DNA of 64,000 nucleotides from Ovis canadensis (GCF_042477335.2 NC_091245.1:120128501-120192500); one strand, 5' to 3'; shown: positions 48,695 to 61,192, counted from the stretch's first letter. Notes: generated from the letters alone by a model not told the origin. Made by a program: numbers and translations.

Positions 48695-50028
48695 CCAACA
48701 AGAAAATTCAAGTACAAAAATAAGCACATAGCCTAAAACCAACCAGTGATAGAAATCAAATTTTTAAAAGAGAGACACCCCCAATTCTATGGTAAAATGA
48801 ACTGCTTGGATCATTTGTTACTTCTGATGAAATTCTACAGAATTGAATCCCCCTGGGTACTCACAGCATTGACTTAACACCACTTGTATTTTCACTATGA
48901 TTGTTAATGTTTAAAAGTAATTAGTTTAGAAAGATTTATTGGTCTGCTTCTAATCCTAACTTTCTTTTAAATCCCATTATTTTTAGCTTGTGATTTTGCA
49001 GACAGCAAGGTTTTTTAGAAATGCACATACATTATATCTGAAATGTCTATGTTACAGTAGGTAACTGCCAAACTTAAAACAAAACTCCCTAACTCTGTCT
49101 CCACTCCCACATTTTTCCCATTCAGTCATCCGGTTCATACACATGGGGTCAGGAGGAAATATGATCAATGAGAAGGTCTTCAGAATCAGACAGAACTGAG
49201 TCTAATTCTTATTCTGATACTGACTTGCTATGTTAACTCAATTGACATTGTCTCCCTGAGCCTCAATTTCCTCATCCACAAAGTAGAGACAGTAGATAAG
49301 ACTGTCTGGAAACTGTCCACAGAAGAGATTGTCTCAGTGAGCAAACTCAATAGCCAATAGCCAAGTGTCCCTGTAGAGGCCTTTCCTGGGGAACTATACT
49401 TTCCAATAGGGACCAGGCATGATCTCTGCTGATGCTCAGCACCTTAAACCAGAACATCTAGGGAGAGGGTCAAAGCCAGTGAAGGTTTCAGAACCCCTGG
49501 AGATGGCTCAACACCTGGTTGCACACATTGCTCCTTGAAGACAACTAACTTCCTTTGTTTTGATTCCACACCAGCAGCTGAGGTCATGGTGCCCACAGGG
49601 TGAGAATGCCTAGGTCAGGTAGACGGAAGTCCATTCTGACAGCTGTAAATATCGAATTGACACTCTGTGTTTATTCCAAATGCTAAAATTCACTGTACCT
49701 TGGCCTCCTCATCTGTAAAATGGGAATAATAATAAGATTTGTCTCAGAGAGTTGTGATGAGGAATATGAGATGCTATATGGAAAGTGCTTGAAACAGTGG
49801 CTGGCTCAGAGCATGTGCTGTCTAAGTGTTTGCTATTCATATTGTATATCAGGCTCTATCATGTTGGGTAATGTGACTCTGCCTTTGAAAGCCAATGCAC
49901 TGTCAGTGTGCACAAAAGCAACTTAAGAACAAGGCCCTGAACTATGGCTAATTTTTAAGAAGGTACATATTACCTGGCCCTGGGCAGCCAGTCTTTTTTG
50001 GGTAATGGTATGCATGCCTGACCTTAAC
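48695..50028. other. Intergenic with MIR relics
   Basis: MIR-like patches lie at about 49,170-49,300 (CCTCAATTTCCTCATCCACA) and 49,690-49,850 (CTCATCTGTAAAATGGGAAT, CAGTGGCTGGCTCAGAGCA). The rest is unique. No exon recognised. Confidence 0.6.
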
Positions 50029-50633
50029 ATATGCCTTTCTGTTTTCTCATTGTTAGTGTATAAGAATGCAAGGGATTTCTGTGTGTTAATTTTATATCCT
50101 GAAACTTTACTATATTCATTGATTAGCTCTAGTAATTTTCTGGTGGAGTCTTTAGGGTTTTCTATGTAGAGGATTATGTCATCTGCAAACAATGAGAGTT
50201 TTACTTCTTTTCCAATTTGGATTCCTTTTATTTATTTATTTATTTTTTCTGATTGCTCTGGCTAAAACTTCCAAAACTATGTTGAATAGTAGTGGTGAGA
50301 GTGGGCACCCTTGTCTTGTTCCTGACTTTAGGGGAAATGCTTTCAATTTTTCACCATTGAGGATGATGTTTGCTGTGGGTTTGTCATATATAGCTTTTAT
50401 TATGTTGAGGTATGTTCCTTCTATGCCTATTTTTGGAGGATTTTTATCATAAATGGATGTTGAATTTTGTCAAAGGCTTTCTCTGCATTGATTGAGATAA
50501 TCATATGGTTTTTATCTTTCAATTTGTAAATGTGGTATATTATATTGATTGATTTGATGATATAAAAGAATCCTTGCATCCCTGGGATAAAACCTACTTG
50601 GTCATGATGTATGATCTTTTTGATATGTTGTTA

Positions 50634-50756
<123 letters not shown>

Positions 50757-51370
50757 TCATAGAATGGGTTTGGAAGTTTACTTTCCTCTGCAGTTTTCTG
50801 GAAGAGTTTGAGTAGGATAGGTGTCAGCTCTCCTCTAAATTTTTGGTAGAATTCAGCTGTGAAGCCATCTGGTCCTGAGCTTTTGTTTGCTGGAAGATTT
50901 CTGATTACAGCTTCAATTTCCGTGCTTGTGATGGGTCTGTTAAGATTTTCTATTTCTTCCTGGTTCAGTTTTGGAAAGCTATACTTTTCTAAGAATTTGT
51001 CTATTTCTTCCAAGTTGTTGTATTTCTATGTTGTCTGCTGTGATCTCTCTGTTTTCATTTCTAATTTTGTTGATTTGATTCTTCTCCCTTTGTTTCTTGA
51101 TGAGTCTGGCTAACGGTTTGTCAATTTTATTTATCTTCTCAAAGAACTAGCTTTTGGCTTTGTTGATTTTTGCTATGGTCTACTTTGTTTCTTTTGCATT
51201 TATTTCTGCCCTAATTTTTATGATTTCTTTCCTTCTACTAACCCCAGGGCTCTTCATTTCTTCCTTTTCTAGTTGCTTTAGGTGTAGAGTTAGGTTATTT
51301 ATTTTACTTTTTTCTTATTTCTTGAGGTAAGCTTGCATTGCTATGAACCTTCCCCTTAGCACAGCTTTTC

Positions 51371-52055
51371 CGTCAGTTCAGATCAGTCGCTCAGTCGTGT
51401 CCAACTCCTTGCGACCCCATGAATTGTAGCATGGCAGGCCTCCCTGTCCATCACCAACTCCCACAGTTCACTCAGACTCGTGTCCATCGAGTCAGTGATG
51501 CCATCAAGCCATCTCATCCTCCGTCGTCCCCTTTTCCTCCTGCCCTTAGTCCCTCCCAGCACCAGAGTCTTTTCCAATGAGTCAACTCTTTACATGAGGT
51601 GGCCAAAGTACTGGAGTTTCAGCTTTAGCATCATTCCTTCCAAAGAAATCCCAGGGCTGATCTCCTTCAGAATGGACTGGTTGGAACTCCTTGCAGTCCA
51701 AGGGACTCTCAAGAGTCTTCTCCAAAACCACAGTTCAAAAGCATCAATTCTTCAGTGCTCAGCCTTCTTCACAGTCCAACTCTCACATCCATACATGACT
51801 CCTGGAAAAACCATAGCCTTGGCTAGATGGACCTTAGTCAGCAAAGTAATGTCTCTGCTTTTGAATATGCTGTCTAGGTTAGTCATAACTTTTCTTCCAA
51901 GGAGTAAGCATCTTTTAATTTCATGGCTGCAATCACCATCTGCAGTGATTTTGGAGCCCTCCAAAATAAAGTCTGACCCTGTTTCTACTGTTTCTCCATC
52001 TATTTCTCATGAAGTGATGGGACCGGATGCCATGATCTTTGTTTTCTGAATGTTG
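51371..52055 (-). mobile_element. BovB LINE 3' fragment inside L1, with target-site duplication
   Basis: Antisense BovB C-terminal part and tail, well preserved (plus-strand shadow frame of 189 codons). Flanks AGCACAGCTTTT (51359-51370) and AGCACTGCTTTT (52056-52067) form a 12-bp duplication with one mismatch. Confidence 0.9.
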
Positions 52056-53912
52056 AGCACTGCTTTTACTGAGTTACATAGGTTTTGGGTGTTTTCATTT
52101 TCTTTCATTTCTGTGCGTATTTTGATTTATTTTTTTAAATTTCTTCTGTGATTTTTGGTTATCAGAAGTGAGTTGTTTAGCCTCCATATGTTGGAATTTT
52201 TTTTATAGTTTTTTTCCTGTAGTTGACATTTCTGACATTGTGATCAGAAAAAATGCTTGGAATGATTTCAATTTTTTTTGAATTACCAAGGCTGGATTTA
52301 TGGCCCAGGATGTGATCTATCCCAGAGAAGTTTCCATGTGCATTTGAGAAAAAGGTGAAATTCATTGTTTTGGGGTGAAATGTCCTATAGATATCAATTA
52401 GGTCTAACTAGTCCATTGTATCATTTAAAGTTTGTGTTTCCTTGCTAATTTTCTGTTTAGTTGCTCTGTCCATTGGTGTGATTGGGGTATTAAAGTCTCC
52501 CACTATTATCGTGTTACTGTTAATTTCACCTTTCTTACTTGTTAGCATTTGCCTTACATATTGCAGTGCTCCTTTGTTGGGTGCATATATATTTATAATT
52601 GTTGTATCTTCTTCTTGGACTGATCCTTTGATCATTATGTAGTGTCTTTCTTTGTCTCTTTTCACAGCCTTTATTTCAAAGTAAACTGATGGAGAAACAT
52701 ACCATGCTCATGGATCAGAAGAATCAATATAGTGAAAATGAGTATACTTCCCAAAGCAATCTACAGATTCAATGCAATTCCTATCAAGCTACCAATGGTA
52801 TTTTTCACAGAACTAGAACAAATAATTTCACAATTTGTATGGAAATACAAAAAACCTCGAGTAGCCAAACCAATCTTGAGAAAGAAGAATGGACCTGGAG
52901 GAATCAACCTGCCTGACTTCAGGCTATACTACAAAGCCACAGTCATCAAGATAGTATGGTACTGGCACAAAGACAGAAATATAGATCAATGGAACAAAAT
53001 AGAAAGCCCAGAGATAAATCCATACACCTATGGACACCTTATCTTCGACAAAGGAGGCAAGAATATACAACGCATTAAAGACAATCTCTTTAACAAGTGG
53101 TGCTGGGAAAACTGGTCAACCACTTGCAAAAGAATGAAATGAAAACACTTTCTAACACCATATACAAAAATAAACTCAAAATGGATTAAAGATCTGAACG
53201 TAAGACCACAAACTATAAAACTCCTAGAGGAGAACATAGGCAAAACACTCTTTGACATAAATCACAGAAACAAATGGGATCTAATTAAAATTAAAAGTTT
53301 TTGCACAACGAAGGAAACTATAAGCAAGGTGAAAAGGCAGCCTACAGAATGGAGGAAAATAATAGCAAATGAAGCAACTGACAAACGACTAATCTCAAAA
53401 ATATACAAGCAGCTCCTGCAGCTCAATTCCAGAAAAATAAACGACCCAATCAAAAAATGGGCCAAAGAATTAAATAGACATTTCTCCAAAGAAGACATAC
53501 AGATGGCTAACAAACATATGAAAAGATGCTCAACATCACTCATGATCAGAGAAATGCAAATCAAAACCACAATGAGGTACCATCTCACACTGGTCAGAAT
53601 GGCTGCTATCAAAAAGTCTATAAGAAATAAATGCTGGAGAAGGTGTGGAGAAAAGGGAACCCTCTTACACTGTTGGTGGGAATGCAAACTAGTATAGCCA
53701 CTATGGAGAACAGTGTGGAGATTCCTTAAAAAACTGGAAACAGAACTGCCTTATGACCCAGCAATCCCACTGCTGGGCATACACACCAAGGAAACCAGAA
53801 TTGAAAGAGACACGTGTACCCCAATGTTCATCATAGCACTATTTATAATAGCCAGGACATGGAAGCAACCTAGATGTCCATCAGCAGACAAATGGATAAG
53901 AAAGTTGTGGTA

Positions 53913-54241
53913 GACAGCAAAAGAGACACAGATGTATAGAAGAGTCTTTTGGACTCTGTGGGAGAGGGTGAGGGTGGGATGATTTGGGAGAATGGCACTG
54001 AAACATATGTCATATGTGAAAAGGATCACCAGTCCAGGTTCAATGCATGAGACAGGGTGCTTGGGGCTGGTGCTCTGGGATGACCCAGAAGGATGACATG
54101 GGGAGCGAGGTGGGAGGGGGTTTCAGGATGGGGAAAACATGCACAGCCATGGCCGATTCATGTCAATGTATGCCGAAACCACTACCATATTGTAAAGTAA
54201 TTAGCCTGCAGTTAAAACAAATGAATTTATATTTAAAAATA
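53913..54241 (+). mobile_element. Short L1 3'-UTR-only insertion inside L1
   Basis: Begins GACAGCAAAAGAGACACAGA and ends in an A-rich tail; no ORF2 sequence. Flanks AAGAAAGTTGTGGTA at 53898-53912 and 54242-54256 match exactly (15 bp). The host L1 has its own 3' UTR further on (54,430-54,775). Confidence 0.92.
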
Positions 54242-54801
54242 AAGAAAGTTGTGGTACATGTACACACTTGAGTATTACTCAGCCATTAAAAAGAATACAT
54301 TTGAATCCATTCTAATGAGGTAGACAAAACTGGAGCCTATTATACAAAGTGAAGTAAGTCAGAAAGAAAAACACCAATACAGTATACTAATGCATATATA
54401 TAGAATTTAGAAAAATGGTAATGATGACCCTCTATGTGATACAGCATATGAGACACAGCTGTATAGAACAGCCTTTTGGACTCTGTGGGAGAGGGTGAGG
54501 GTGAGATGATTTGAAAGAATAGCACTGAAACATGTATATTACCATATGTGAAATAGATCGCCAGTGCAGGTTCTATGCATGAGACAGGGTGCTCAGGGCT
54601 GGTGCACTGGGATGACCCTGAGGAATGGGATGGGAGGGAGGCAGGAGGAAGGGTCAGGATGGGGAACACATGTACACCCATGGCTGATTCATGTCAATGT
54701 ATGGCAAAAACCACTACAATATTGTAATTAGCCTCCAATTAAAAAAACTAAATTTTAAAAATAAATAAATAAAAGCATATAAAGAGAAAAAAATATGCCT
54801 T

Positions 54802-55164
54802 AATATTTGAAAGTCCAAGTGAGGATTACTTGAAAAACTGTCTCAAGTGCCTAATGAGTGTCTAGCAAACAATCTTCCCTCAACCACGGGTCTCTTCTCT
54901 TTTTTTCTTCTTTCTTTTTCTTGGTCTCTTTTCTCAAACACAGTAAGGCTATGAACTGTCAGCTGGAAACCCTGAATTGGGAAGGAGGCTGTACTGCTGG
55001 GCTAATGGTGACTGTAAGGGAACCGACAATAATCTGATTCTTGTTGAGTTTATGGCTTGAAATAAATACAGCAGGAGAGTAGTCTCATCAATTCATAATG
55101 TAATTTAAGACCAAAGTAAAAGAGACCTGAAATGGAAGACAGAAGGCTCAGCACCACCCCCTTT
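54802..55164. other. Intergenic, nothing recognised
   Basis: A T-rich run lies at about 54,899-54,923. No gene or repeat assigned. Confidence 0.5.
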
Positions 55165-56465
55165 CTCACTTTTAAAACTCCTTTTTTTCCTTCAAGATGC
55201 AACCCACAGGTCACCTCCTCTTTGAAGCTTTCCCAATCCCCTCTGGCTGAGTAACTCAGACCCCTATACTGCATTCTCATGACATCTTCGCCATCTCACA
55301 TGACCACCCTCCTGCCTGTCACCTCCATTAGATAGTAGAGCCTCCTGAGTAATGACATCATAGGGAGCTCTATATCCCCTGCAGCCAGTACTGTGTTTGG
55401 CACATTGTTGTTGCTGTTTAGTCATGCAGTCATGTCCAGCTCTTTGCAACCCCATGGACTGCAGCATGCCTGGTTTCCCTGTCCTTCACCATCTCCCAGA
55501 GCCTGCTCAAACTCATGTCCATTGAGTTGGTCATTCCATCCAATCATCTCATCCTCTGGGTTCCCTTCTCCTCCTGCCTTCGATCTTTCCCAGCATTAGG
55601 GTCTTTTCTAATGAGTCAGTTCTTTGCATCAGGTGGCCAAACTATTGGAGCTTTAGCTTCATAGCATTAGTCCTACCAATGAATATTCAGGACTGATTCC
55701 CTTTAGGATTGACTGGTTTGATCTCCTTGTAGTCCAAGGGACTGTCAAGAGTCTTATTCAACATGACAATTCAAAAGCATCAATTCTTCAGCACTCAGAC
55801 TTCTTTATGGTCCAACTCACATCCATACATGACTACTGGAGAAACCATAGCTTTGACTAGACAAACCTTTGTTGGCAAAATAATGTCTCTGCTTTTTAAT
55901 ATGCTGTCTAGGTTGGTCATAGCTTTTCTTTCAAGGAGGAAGCGTCTTTTAATTTCATGGCTGCATGTGAATGTCATGTAATTTCACTGCAGTCACCATC
56001 TGAAGTGATTTTGGAGCCCAAGAAAATAAAGTCTGTCACTTTTTCTGCTGTTTCCTCATCTATTTGACATGAAGTGATGGGACCAGATGCCATGATCTTA
56101 ATTTTTTGAATGTTGAGTTTTAAGCCAGCTTTTTCACTCCTCTTTCACCTTCATCAAGAGTCTTTTTAGTTCTTTGCTTTCTGCCATAAGGGTGAGGTCA
56201 TCTGCATATCTGAGGTTTGATATTTCTCCTGGCAATCTTGATTCCAGCTTGTGCTTCATCCAGCCTGGCATTTCATATGATGTACTCTGCATATAAGTTA
56301 AATAAGCAGGGTGACAATATACAGCCGTGAAGTACACCTTTCCCAATTTGGAACCAGTCTGTTGTGCCATGTCTGGTTCTAACTGTTGCTTCTTGACCTG
56401 CACACAGGTTTCTCAATATGACACATTGTAAGAGCTCACAGAATATTTATTGCTGAAGGAATGTG
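55165..56465 (+). repeat. L2-like LINE 3' end split by a BovB
   Basis: Left part 55,165-55,408 (CAGGTCACCTCCTCTTTGAA, CAGCCAGTACTGTGTTTGGC) continues at 56,420-56,465 (AGAATATTTATTGCTGAAGG), the usual order of an L2 3' end. Confidence 0.6.
55409..56419 (-). mobile_element. BovB LINE 3' part with target-site duplication
   Basis: Antisense BovB: C-terminal region and part of the RT (NLRYADDLTLMAES near 56,210). Flanks GGCACATTGT (55400-55409) and GACACATTGT (56420-56429) form a duplication with one mismatch. A small internal duplication around 55,965-55,990 (TAATTTCA twice) is private to this copy. Confidence 0.88.
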
Positions 56466-56689
56466 GTGGGTTCCAATCTCCCTCATTTTCTTACCCAAGC
56501 CTGGAGCTAAGGTGGATAAACTTTCGGAGCCCTTCCAGGGGTAGAGAGGTCAGCCAGGTCAGGGCTGGGGGAGGTGGCCACCTTCTTTCCACCACTTTCA
56601 AGATCATGTGTGTAAAACCTTGCACCAGGAGGGCTGGGAGACACCCAAAGTATCTAGAAGACAAGGAAATGGCCTTGAAAGGACACGGT

Positions 56690-56850
56690 GACCAAAAAAA
56701 ATTATTCATTCAGCAAAAATGTATCAAGTTTTGTGTCAATATGTGGCCATGAGTAAGATCAGTTCCTATTCTCACGAATCTCACAGGCCTAGGCAGACAC
56801 AGACCTTGGTAATGACAGTACCATGGGACAGGTGCAAGACAGGGGTACAT
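56690..56850 (+). repeat. L2-like fragment
   Basis: ATTATTCATTCAGCAAAAAT, then CAGTTCCTATTCTCACGAAT and GGTGCAAGACAGGGGTACAT, in L2 3' end order; diverged. Confidence 0.45.
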
Positions 56851-57331
56851 AGGTCAAGAGGACTCTGAATGTGTGGTGGGAGAGGGTGACAGAGCTGAGT
56901 GCTTGGGGAGGAGGAAGAGTCACCAGATCTCTGACAGTTGGAGTGGGGGTCAGGGGTCTGCTTTCTTCCCTGTCTCAGGAGGGGTGCTCTTGGGGTATAT
57001 CTGGCCAGAGCCCCTCTGCCATCTTCCTTAGAGTGCACGCACCAATTCCCAGGTCTGTGTGTTCTTTCTGATGTTGCAGGCGCCTGGAATATTCTATAAT
57101 CAGCGGGGCTCTGTCCTGTCCCCAGAAACCATTGCCTGATCCTACAACGGCTACAAGCAATGGGACCTGCAGGATCTGACCCAGTTCTCTCCTTCCTCAC
57201 CTCACCTCACCTCTCCCAGAAAGCCCAAGAGAGGCCCACAGTAGGCTGACACACGACAACAAAAGACATAATCTCACCTTGATGTGAATAAAGCCCACTT
57301 TAAAAAAGAAATAAGAATTTCCACCAACACT
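56851..57331. other. Intergenic, GC-richer, nothing recognised
   Basis: The 139-codon minus frame (56,781-57,200) has no recognised family and lies between repeats and the probable GPA33 3' end, so it is probably chance. Confidence 0.4.
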
Positions 57332-58820
57332 TTTATTATTACTGACAGCATTTTGAATGAACTAAAGAATTTAACAAAACATATAAAAAATATATTTTTA
57401 AAAATCACAGATGGACAACAGATTTACAGATTTGCTTTCCATTATTCAGAAAAAAAAAAAAAAGAAACAACAATATTTATTACTGGCAAATTGCATTTGA
57501 GTGAGACTAGCCACTGGATCACAAGACCCAAGCAGCAAGACACTGCCAATCTCTTGGGAACAGAAGAAGTAATTGACCAACAGGTGAGAGGCTGTGGGAG
57601 GGGCGACTAGACAGCCGGCCAGCAAAGCAGATCTGGCAGCCCAGCCAAGACAGGAGCAGGCCGGGCAGGGCAGGGGTTAGGTATCAAGAAGCAGAGATGG
57701 GCATGTCAGTTACTCTGGCCTTGAGAAGAATCACTGTGACCACAGGGCCAGCTGCAAACTGACTCCAGTGTATGTACTCACATAAGTATGTGTTCATTTA
57801 AATCATCTCTTCCTTCATTCATGATATTAGCAAGTGGGTTTGGGTGGGAGTCATCTTTGTGTCTTGGGGACCAGAGAGGGGAAGGCCCAATCTACAAAAG
57901 CAGTTTCCTAAATTTAGGTGGACTGAGCCTGCTAGAAGGGCTGTAGACTGTGAGGGCTCCAGGAAAAGCAGGGGGTTGAGGCCCAGGCCTTGCTCCAGGA
58001 GTTCACACTATACACAGAGGGAGAGACCCTCAGACAACTGTGCCATGTGGCCTGTGATGGGTGTGGGACAAAGTAACAAGATTGTCCCCATCTGTGTGTG
58101 AGATTAGGATGGGGTTATAGAGTTAGAGTTCACTTGCATTTGAGACAGGCCTGGAGGGCCAAGTAGGATTTGACAGGCAGAGATGGGAGTTTCATGGGCA
58201 TTCCCAGCCAAAAGGAGAAAGCAAAACCCCATGAGGGAGTGTGCAGTGGGAGCTGGGGTGGCCCTTGCAGGGAGCATCTGAAATATTCAGAAAAGTTGTG
58301 GGAGATGCAGCTGGAGAGGGAGCTTGAGGCCAGGACAACATGGGTCCAAAGCAAGGAGTTCACACCAAAGTTGGATATATAAAGCCCTTATGTACTCATT
58401 TATTCTTTCACTCATTCAACAAAAATGCATTGCATGCAAAACCTCTGCCAGGTGCTGTTCCCCTGGGTGCTGGGCACACAGTGGGGAGGGCAACTTCTGC
58501 CCTCCTGAGGCTAGTGTCACCTCCGGGGAGCAGGAGTGCCATGGGGAAGTGGAGGCTGCTGCCTAGTCCAAGGTGAAGGGCCCTGAGGGTAATAGGAGGG
58601 TCATTTCCAAGGGGAGGGCACTTGGCAAGGTCAGTCGAAAGTGACATCCCCTTGGCTAGGCCAAGCCAAGTCCTCCAGCAGCCAACATGGGGAAGGAAGC
58701 ATCCCTCAATAACTGGGACAAAGAGTCAGAAAAGTAGGGTTTGGAAAGGAGGGGAGAGGCCTGGAGGCAGGGGGATGACCCCTAATCCGCCCACTGGCCC
58801 CAGCCTGCAGCAGGCCCAGA
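57332..58820 (-). other. GPA33: Probable GPA33 3' untranslated region (end not fixed)
   Basis: Downstream of the GPA33 stop there is about 1.5 kb with little young repeat material. Minus-strand AATAAA signals lie at 58404-58399, 57480-57475 and 57337-57332, and any of them could be the polyadenylation site. An L2-like piece sits at 58390-58490. The extent is inferred only from the stop codon and these signals; transcript data would decide. Confidence 0.45.
58390..58490 (+). repeat. L2-like fragment in the GPA33 3' region
   Basis: CATTTATTCTTTCACTCATT, CAACAAAAATGCATTG, then CTGCCAGGTGCTGTTCCCCT and GTGCTGGGCACACAGTGGGG: the classic L2 3' end order. Confidence 0.7.
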
Positions 58821-58959
58821 TCATCGGCCAGCCTGGTCAGGGCTCTCTCGGCCGGTGTCCCTCTGGTCTTCATGCCTGTAGTCATCCTCGCCCTCCTCTT
58901 CTTGTCTTCTGGAAAGCTCTGTCAGCTGCTCTGGTGGCTTCCGGTAGGCCGCCCGATTC
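58821..58959 (-). CDS. GPA33: GPA33 terminal exon: cytoplasmic tail and stop
   Basis: The acceptor is CCTGCAG at 58960 and the first base completes the proline codon from the previous exon. The exon then encodes 45 residues beginning NRAAYRKPPEQL, with an acidic run EEEGEDDY, and ends ESPDQAGR before TGA at 58823-58821. The tail has the polar, Glu/Asp/Arg-rich character expected of GPA33. No downstream coding is expected. Confidence 0.88.
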
Positions 58960-60304
58960 CTGCAGGCAATGAGGACAGAGGGGAAGGGTTCTCACTCACC
59001 CACTCAGGACTGAGGGAGCTCGGTCTAGTGCTTCCTATGAGGAGAGAGCAGCCTATGACACCTGGCTTGCCCCCACACCCGGCCCTGGACACCCACAGGA
59101 AACTCTACCCTGGGATTAGAGACGAGAACTACGGGCTCTGGAGTCATGTCCCAGATAGCAGTGACACTTTAGGATTTGGGTGAATCACTTATTCTTTTCT
59201 CAACTATAAAATGGGATGGATAAAAGCTGTTTTTATTGTTAACAGCTGCCCCCTGAGGTGTTATGAGAGGAAGAGGCTGTGTGAGAAGCTGGGGCACACC
59301 TTCCTAATCTGCTTAGACCCTTGCCCATGGGCTGTCCCCGACACTCACGGCCGTGCGACCTCGGCGTCCTCAGCCTTGCTGGTGTCCCGGCAGCAGCAGC
59401 AGTACAGGATGACGCCGATGATGACGAGAGCCGCAGCCACGCCCCCAGCGACGCCCGCATACAGAGCCACGTTCATGGAGGCTGGGAGAGACAGAGCCGC
59501 AAGCCCTGTGAGCCCTAGCCACAGTTCCCAGCTCGAGCCCATAACACAAGTCAAGATGCAGAGAGCATGCCAGGGGTGAGGGGCCACAACAGCCAGTGCC
59601 CCAGATGTGAGAGCTGGCCCCTCCCAGGCTCTGAGCGGTGCCTGTCTTCCCAGCCCGAGGGGCAGCGCCGCCAGCTTCTGGGGGCACTCCATGGAAGGCA
59701 CAGCCTCGTGGGAATGGAACCAGACAAGGCGGGAGGATGCTTCTCAGGATGGAGGTGTACAAAAGGCCAGATGGCCAACAGATCTGAGCTACTCAGTCTC
59801 CAAAAACAGCCCTCAGGTGTCATGCCAGCTCCTACTCTAGCTCATTTCCAAGCTGCTCAGGGTGTCCCTCCCCAAGTGATGGGGTCCAGGCTCTGTGGAA
59901 GCCAGATCTGGGCACTTCCCCCATGCCCACAGAGCAACCCTAAGGGTAGGACTAAGGTCTCCAGAAGCCAGTCTTAGGTGCTATTTCCAAACAACAAAGG
60001 GAACCGGGCTAGCCTCCAAATGAGGGGAACCTGGGACAGGAGCATCGTGTCTTTGCCTCAGCCACCTGCCAACGGGTGACCCCAAGAGGCTGCCTGGCTC
60101 ACCTCCCAGTCAGCTGACTCTTTGGACCCCCAGCCGGTCATCTTCTGGCCTTCACCCTCCCACTCTCCCTCCACCCCAAACTGCTCTTACGAGGTCTGAC
60201 AGCCACAGTGATGTTGCAGGACTCGGTCCCCACCTCGTTGCTGGAGATGCAGATGTAGTAACCCGACATTTCTGTGGAGATGTTTTTCAGAGAGAAGGTC
60301 TGTC
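58821..60304 (-). CDS. GPA33: GPA33 (cell surface A33 antigen), last three coding exons
   Basis: The minus strand carries three exons in compatible phase: 60304-60191, 59481-59349 and 58959-58821, ending at a TGA. Spliced, they read through the end of an Ig C2 domain (SGYYICISS with the domain's Tyr-x-Cys, then CNITVAVRP), a membrane helix (NVALYAGVAGG...ILYCCCC), a short basic and acidic linker, and an acidic tail (LTELSRRQEEEGEDDY). This order and the wording match the C-terminus of GPA33, a CTX/JAM-type Ig-superfamily protein of the intestinal epithelial surface with V and C2 ectodomains, one helix and a polar cytoplasmic tail. The juxtamembrane CCCC is the expected palmitoylation site (family knowledge). 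The signal peptide, V domain and start of the C2 domain are not in the window. No frameshift or stop is seen, so this is a functional gene cut by the window edge. In human the gene lies at 1q24 near MAEL; no MAEL exon was recognised here. Confidence 0.9.
59105..59290 (+). mobile_element. MIR relic in a GPA33 intron
   Basis: ACTACGGGCTCTGGAGTCAT, TTGGGTGAATCACTTATTCT, TCAACTATAAAATGGGATGG: MIR core order, ancient. Confidence 0.65.
59349..59481 (-). CDS. GPA33: GPA33 exon: transmembrane segment
   Basis: This 133-bp exon lies between acceptor CTCCCAG and donor GTGAGTGT. It starts inside a proline codon (C|CC) and ends inside another (CC|G). It encodes PSMNVALYAGVAGGVAAAL, then VIIGVILYCCCCR and the linker DTSKAEDAEVAR. 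About 22 hydrophobic residues form one helix. The four cysteines followed by Arg mark the cytosolic face. The exon lies alone in a unique, GC-rich stretch. Confidence 0.9.
59482..60190 (-). other. GPA33: GPA33 intron, no repeat recognised
   Basis: GC-rich unique sequence between the Ig and membrane exons. Open frames on both strands (up to 136 codons) are chance products of high GC. Confidence 0.7.
60191..60304 (-). CDS. GPA33: GPA33 exon: end of second Ig (C2) domain
   Basis: The donor is GTAAGAGC, immediately left of 60191. The acceptor is a CAG at 60307-60305, giving a 114-bp exon that is phase 1 at both ends. It encodes QTFSLKNISTEMSGYYICIS and then SNEVGTESCNITVAVRP. The Cys in YYIC is the second cysteine of the Ig fold, and NIT and NIS are potential N-glycosylation sites. 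Another acceptor (CCCAG) lies six bases upstream and would start the exon at 60310, adding two residues without changing phase. Homology to other GPA33 proteins, as I recall them, favours 60304. Confidence 0.85.
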
Positions 60305-60310
60305 CTGTGA

Positions 60311-61192
60311 CTGGGAAGGAAGAAGAGTCAGGCTGAGGAGACAGTCCACCATAGTAGAATAGAAACAGCTAGGAAGGTGTGTGGACTCCTGAACTCCAAT
60401 GTAGATAAAAGCATTGCCACTGAGCATGTCTCAGCCTCATCTGGAATGTGGAGAAACTATCCCCCTCTAGGGCTGCGGGATGATTAAACCAGGCGGACTG
60501 CACAATTCTGAAGCACTTAAAATTCAGGCAGGAACCGTGTGTTTGAAGCCACATTAATTTTGTGACTTTTGGCAAGGAACTTAGCTTCATTAAATCTGTT
60601 TATTTACAAATAAAATAATAGTGCCTTCACAATAGGGTAATTGTGAACATGAAATAAAGTACTAATGAATATAAGCCCACAACCAAATGCCTGATGTAAA
60701 TGCCTAGGAAACATAATATGCATTATATATTACATAGAAATGTTTTATAATTAGATGACACGATTATAACCATTTTTATGATCTTCACAAACAGAATTCC
60801 GCAGCTTAGACTCATGTGAAAGCAGGCTTTAGAACCTCAAGGACTCTGACTTCTGTATTTCTCTACCCTGAGTGGTGTGTGTGTGAGTGTATGTGGTATT
60901 TGTATGTTGTGTATGTATGCGTATGTGTGGTGGGGTGGGGAGGAGGCAGGCAGGCAGTCTAGACTCTTCATCTTTCTTTTCCACCATTTAAGTAAGCCAT
61001 TTAACTTCTGTGAGCTGTAGTTACCTCATCTGGAAGTGGCAGGGAAAGTATCTGATCCTCCCAAATTCAGGGCAATGGTCTAGATGTCCTCATGAGATGT
61101 TCTACTAAATCTATAATCCTACAAATGTCTTCACCTTGAAAGGGAGAGCTAAAGCATAAAACATAAATGTTTAGACAAATTTATATATCCCA
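60311..61192 (-). other. GPA33: GPA33 upstream intron with a MIR-like patch and a GT-rich run
   Basis: A MIR-like patch lies at about 60,400-60,665 (GTGACTTTTGGCAAGGAACT, then TTTATTTACAAATAAAATAA). A degenerate (TG)n run lies at 60,876-60,945. No further GPA33 exon was found to the window end. Confidence 0.6.

Noticed and set aside
56781..57200. A 139-codon minus frame downstream of GPA33
   Set aside because: No family resemblance; it overlaps an L2-like piece and has no splice or promoter support.
59345..59977. Long overlapping frames on both strands around the GPA33 membrane exon
   Set aside because: High-GC chance frames; only the splice-bounded 59,349-59,481 part is coding.
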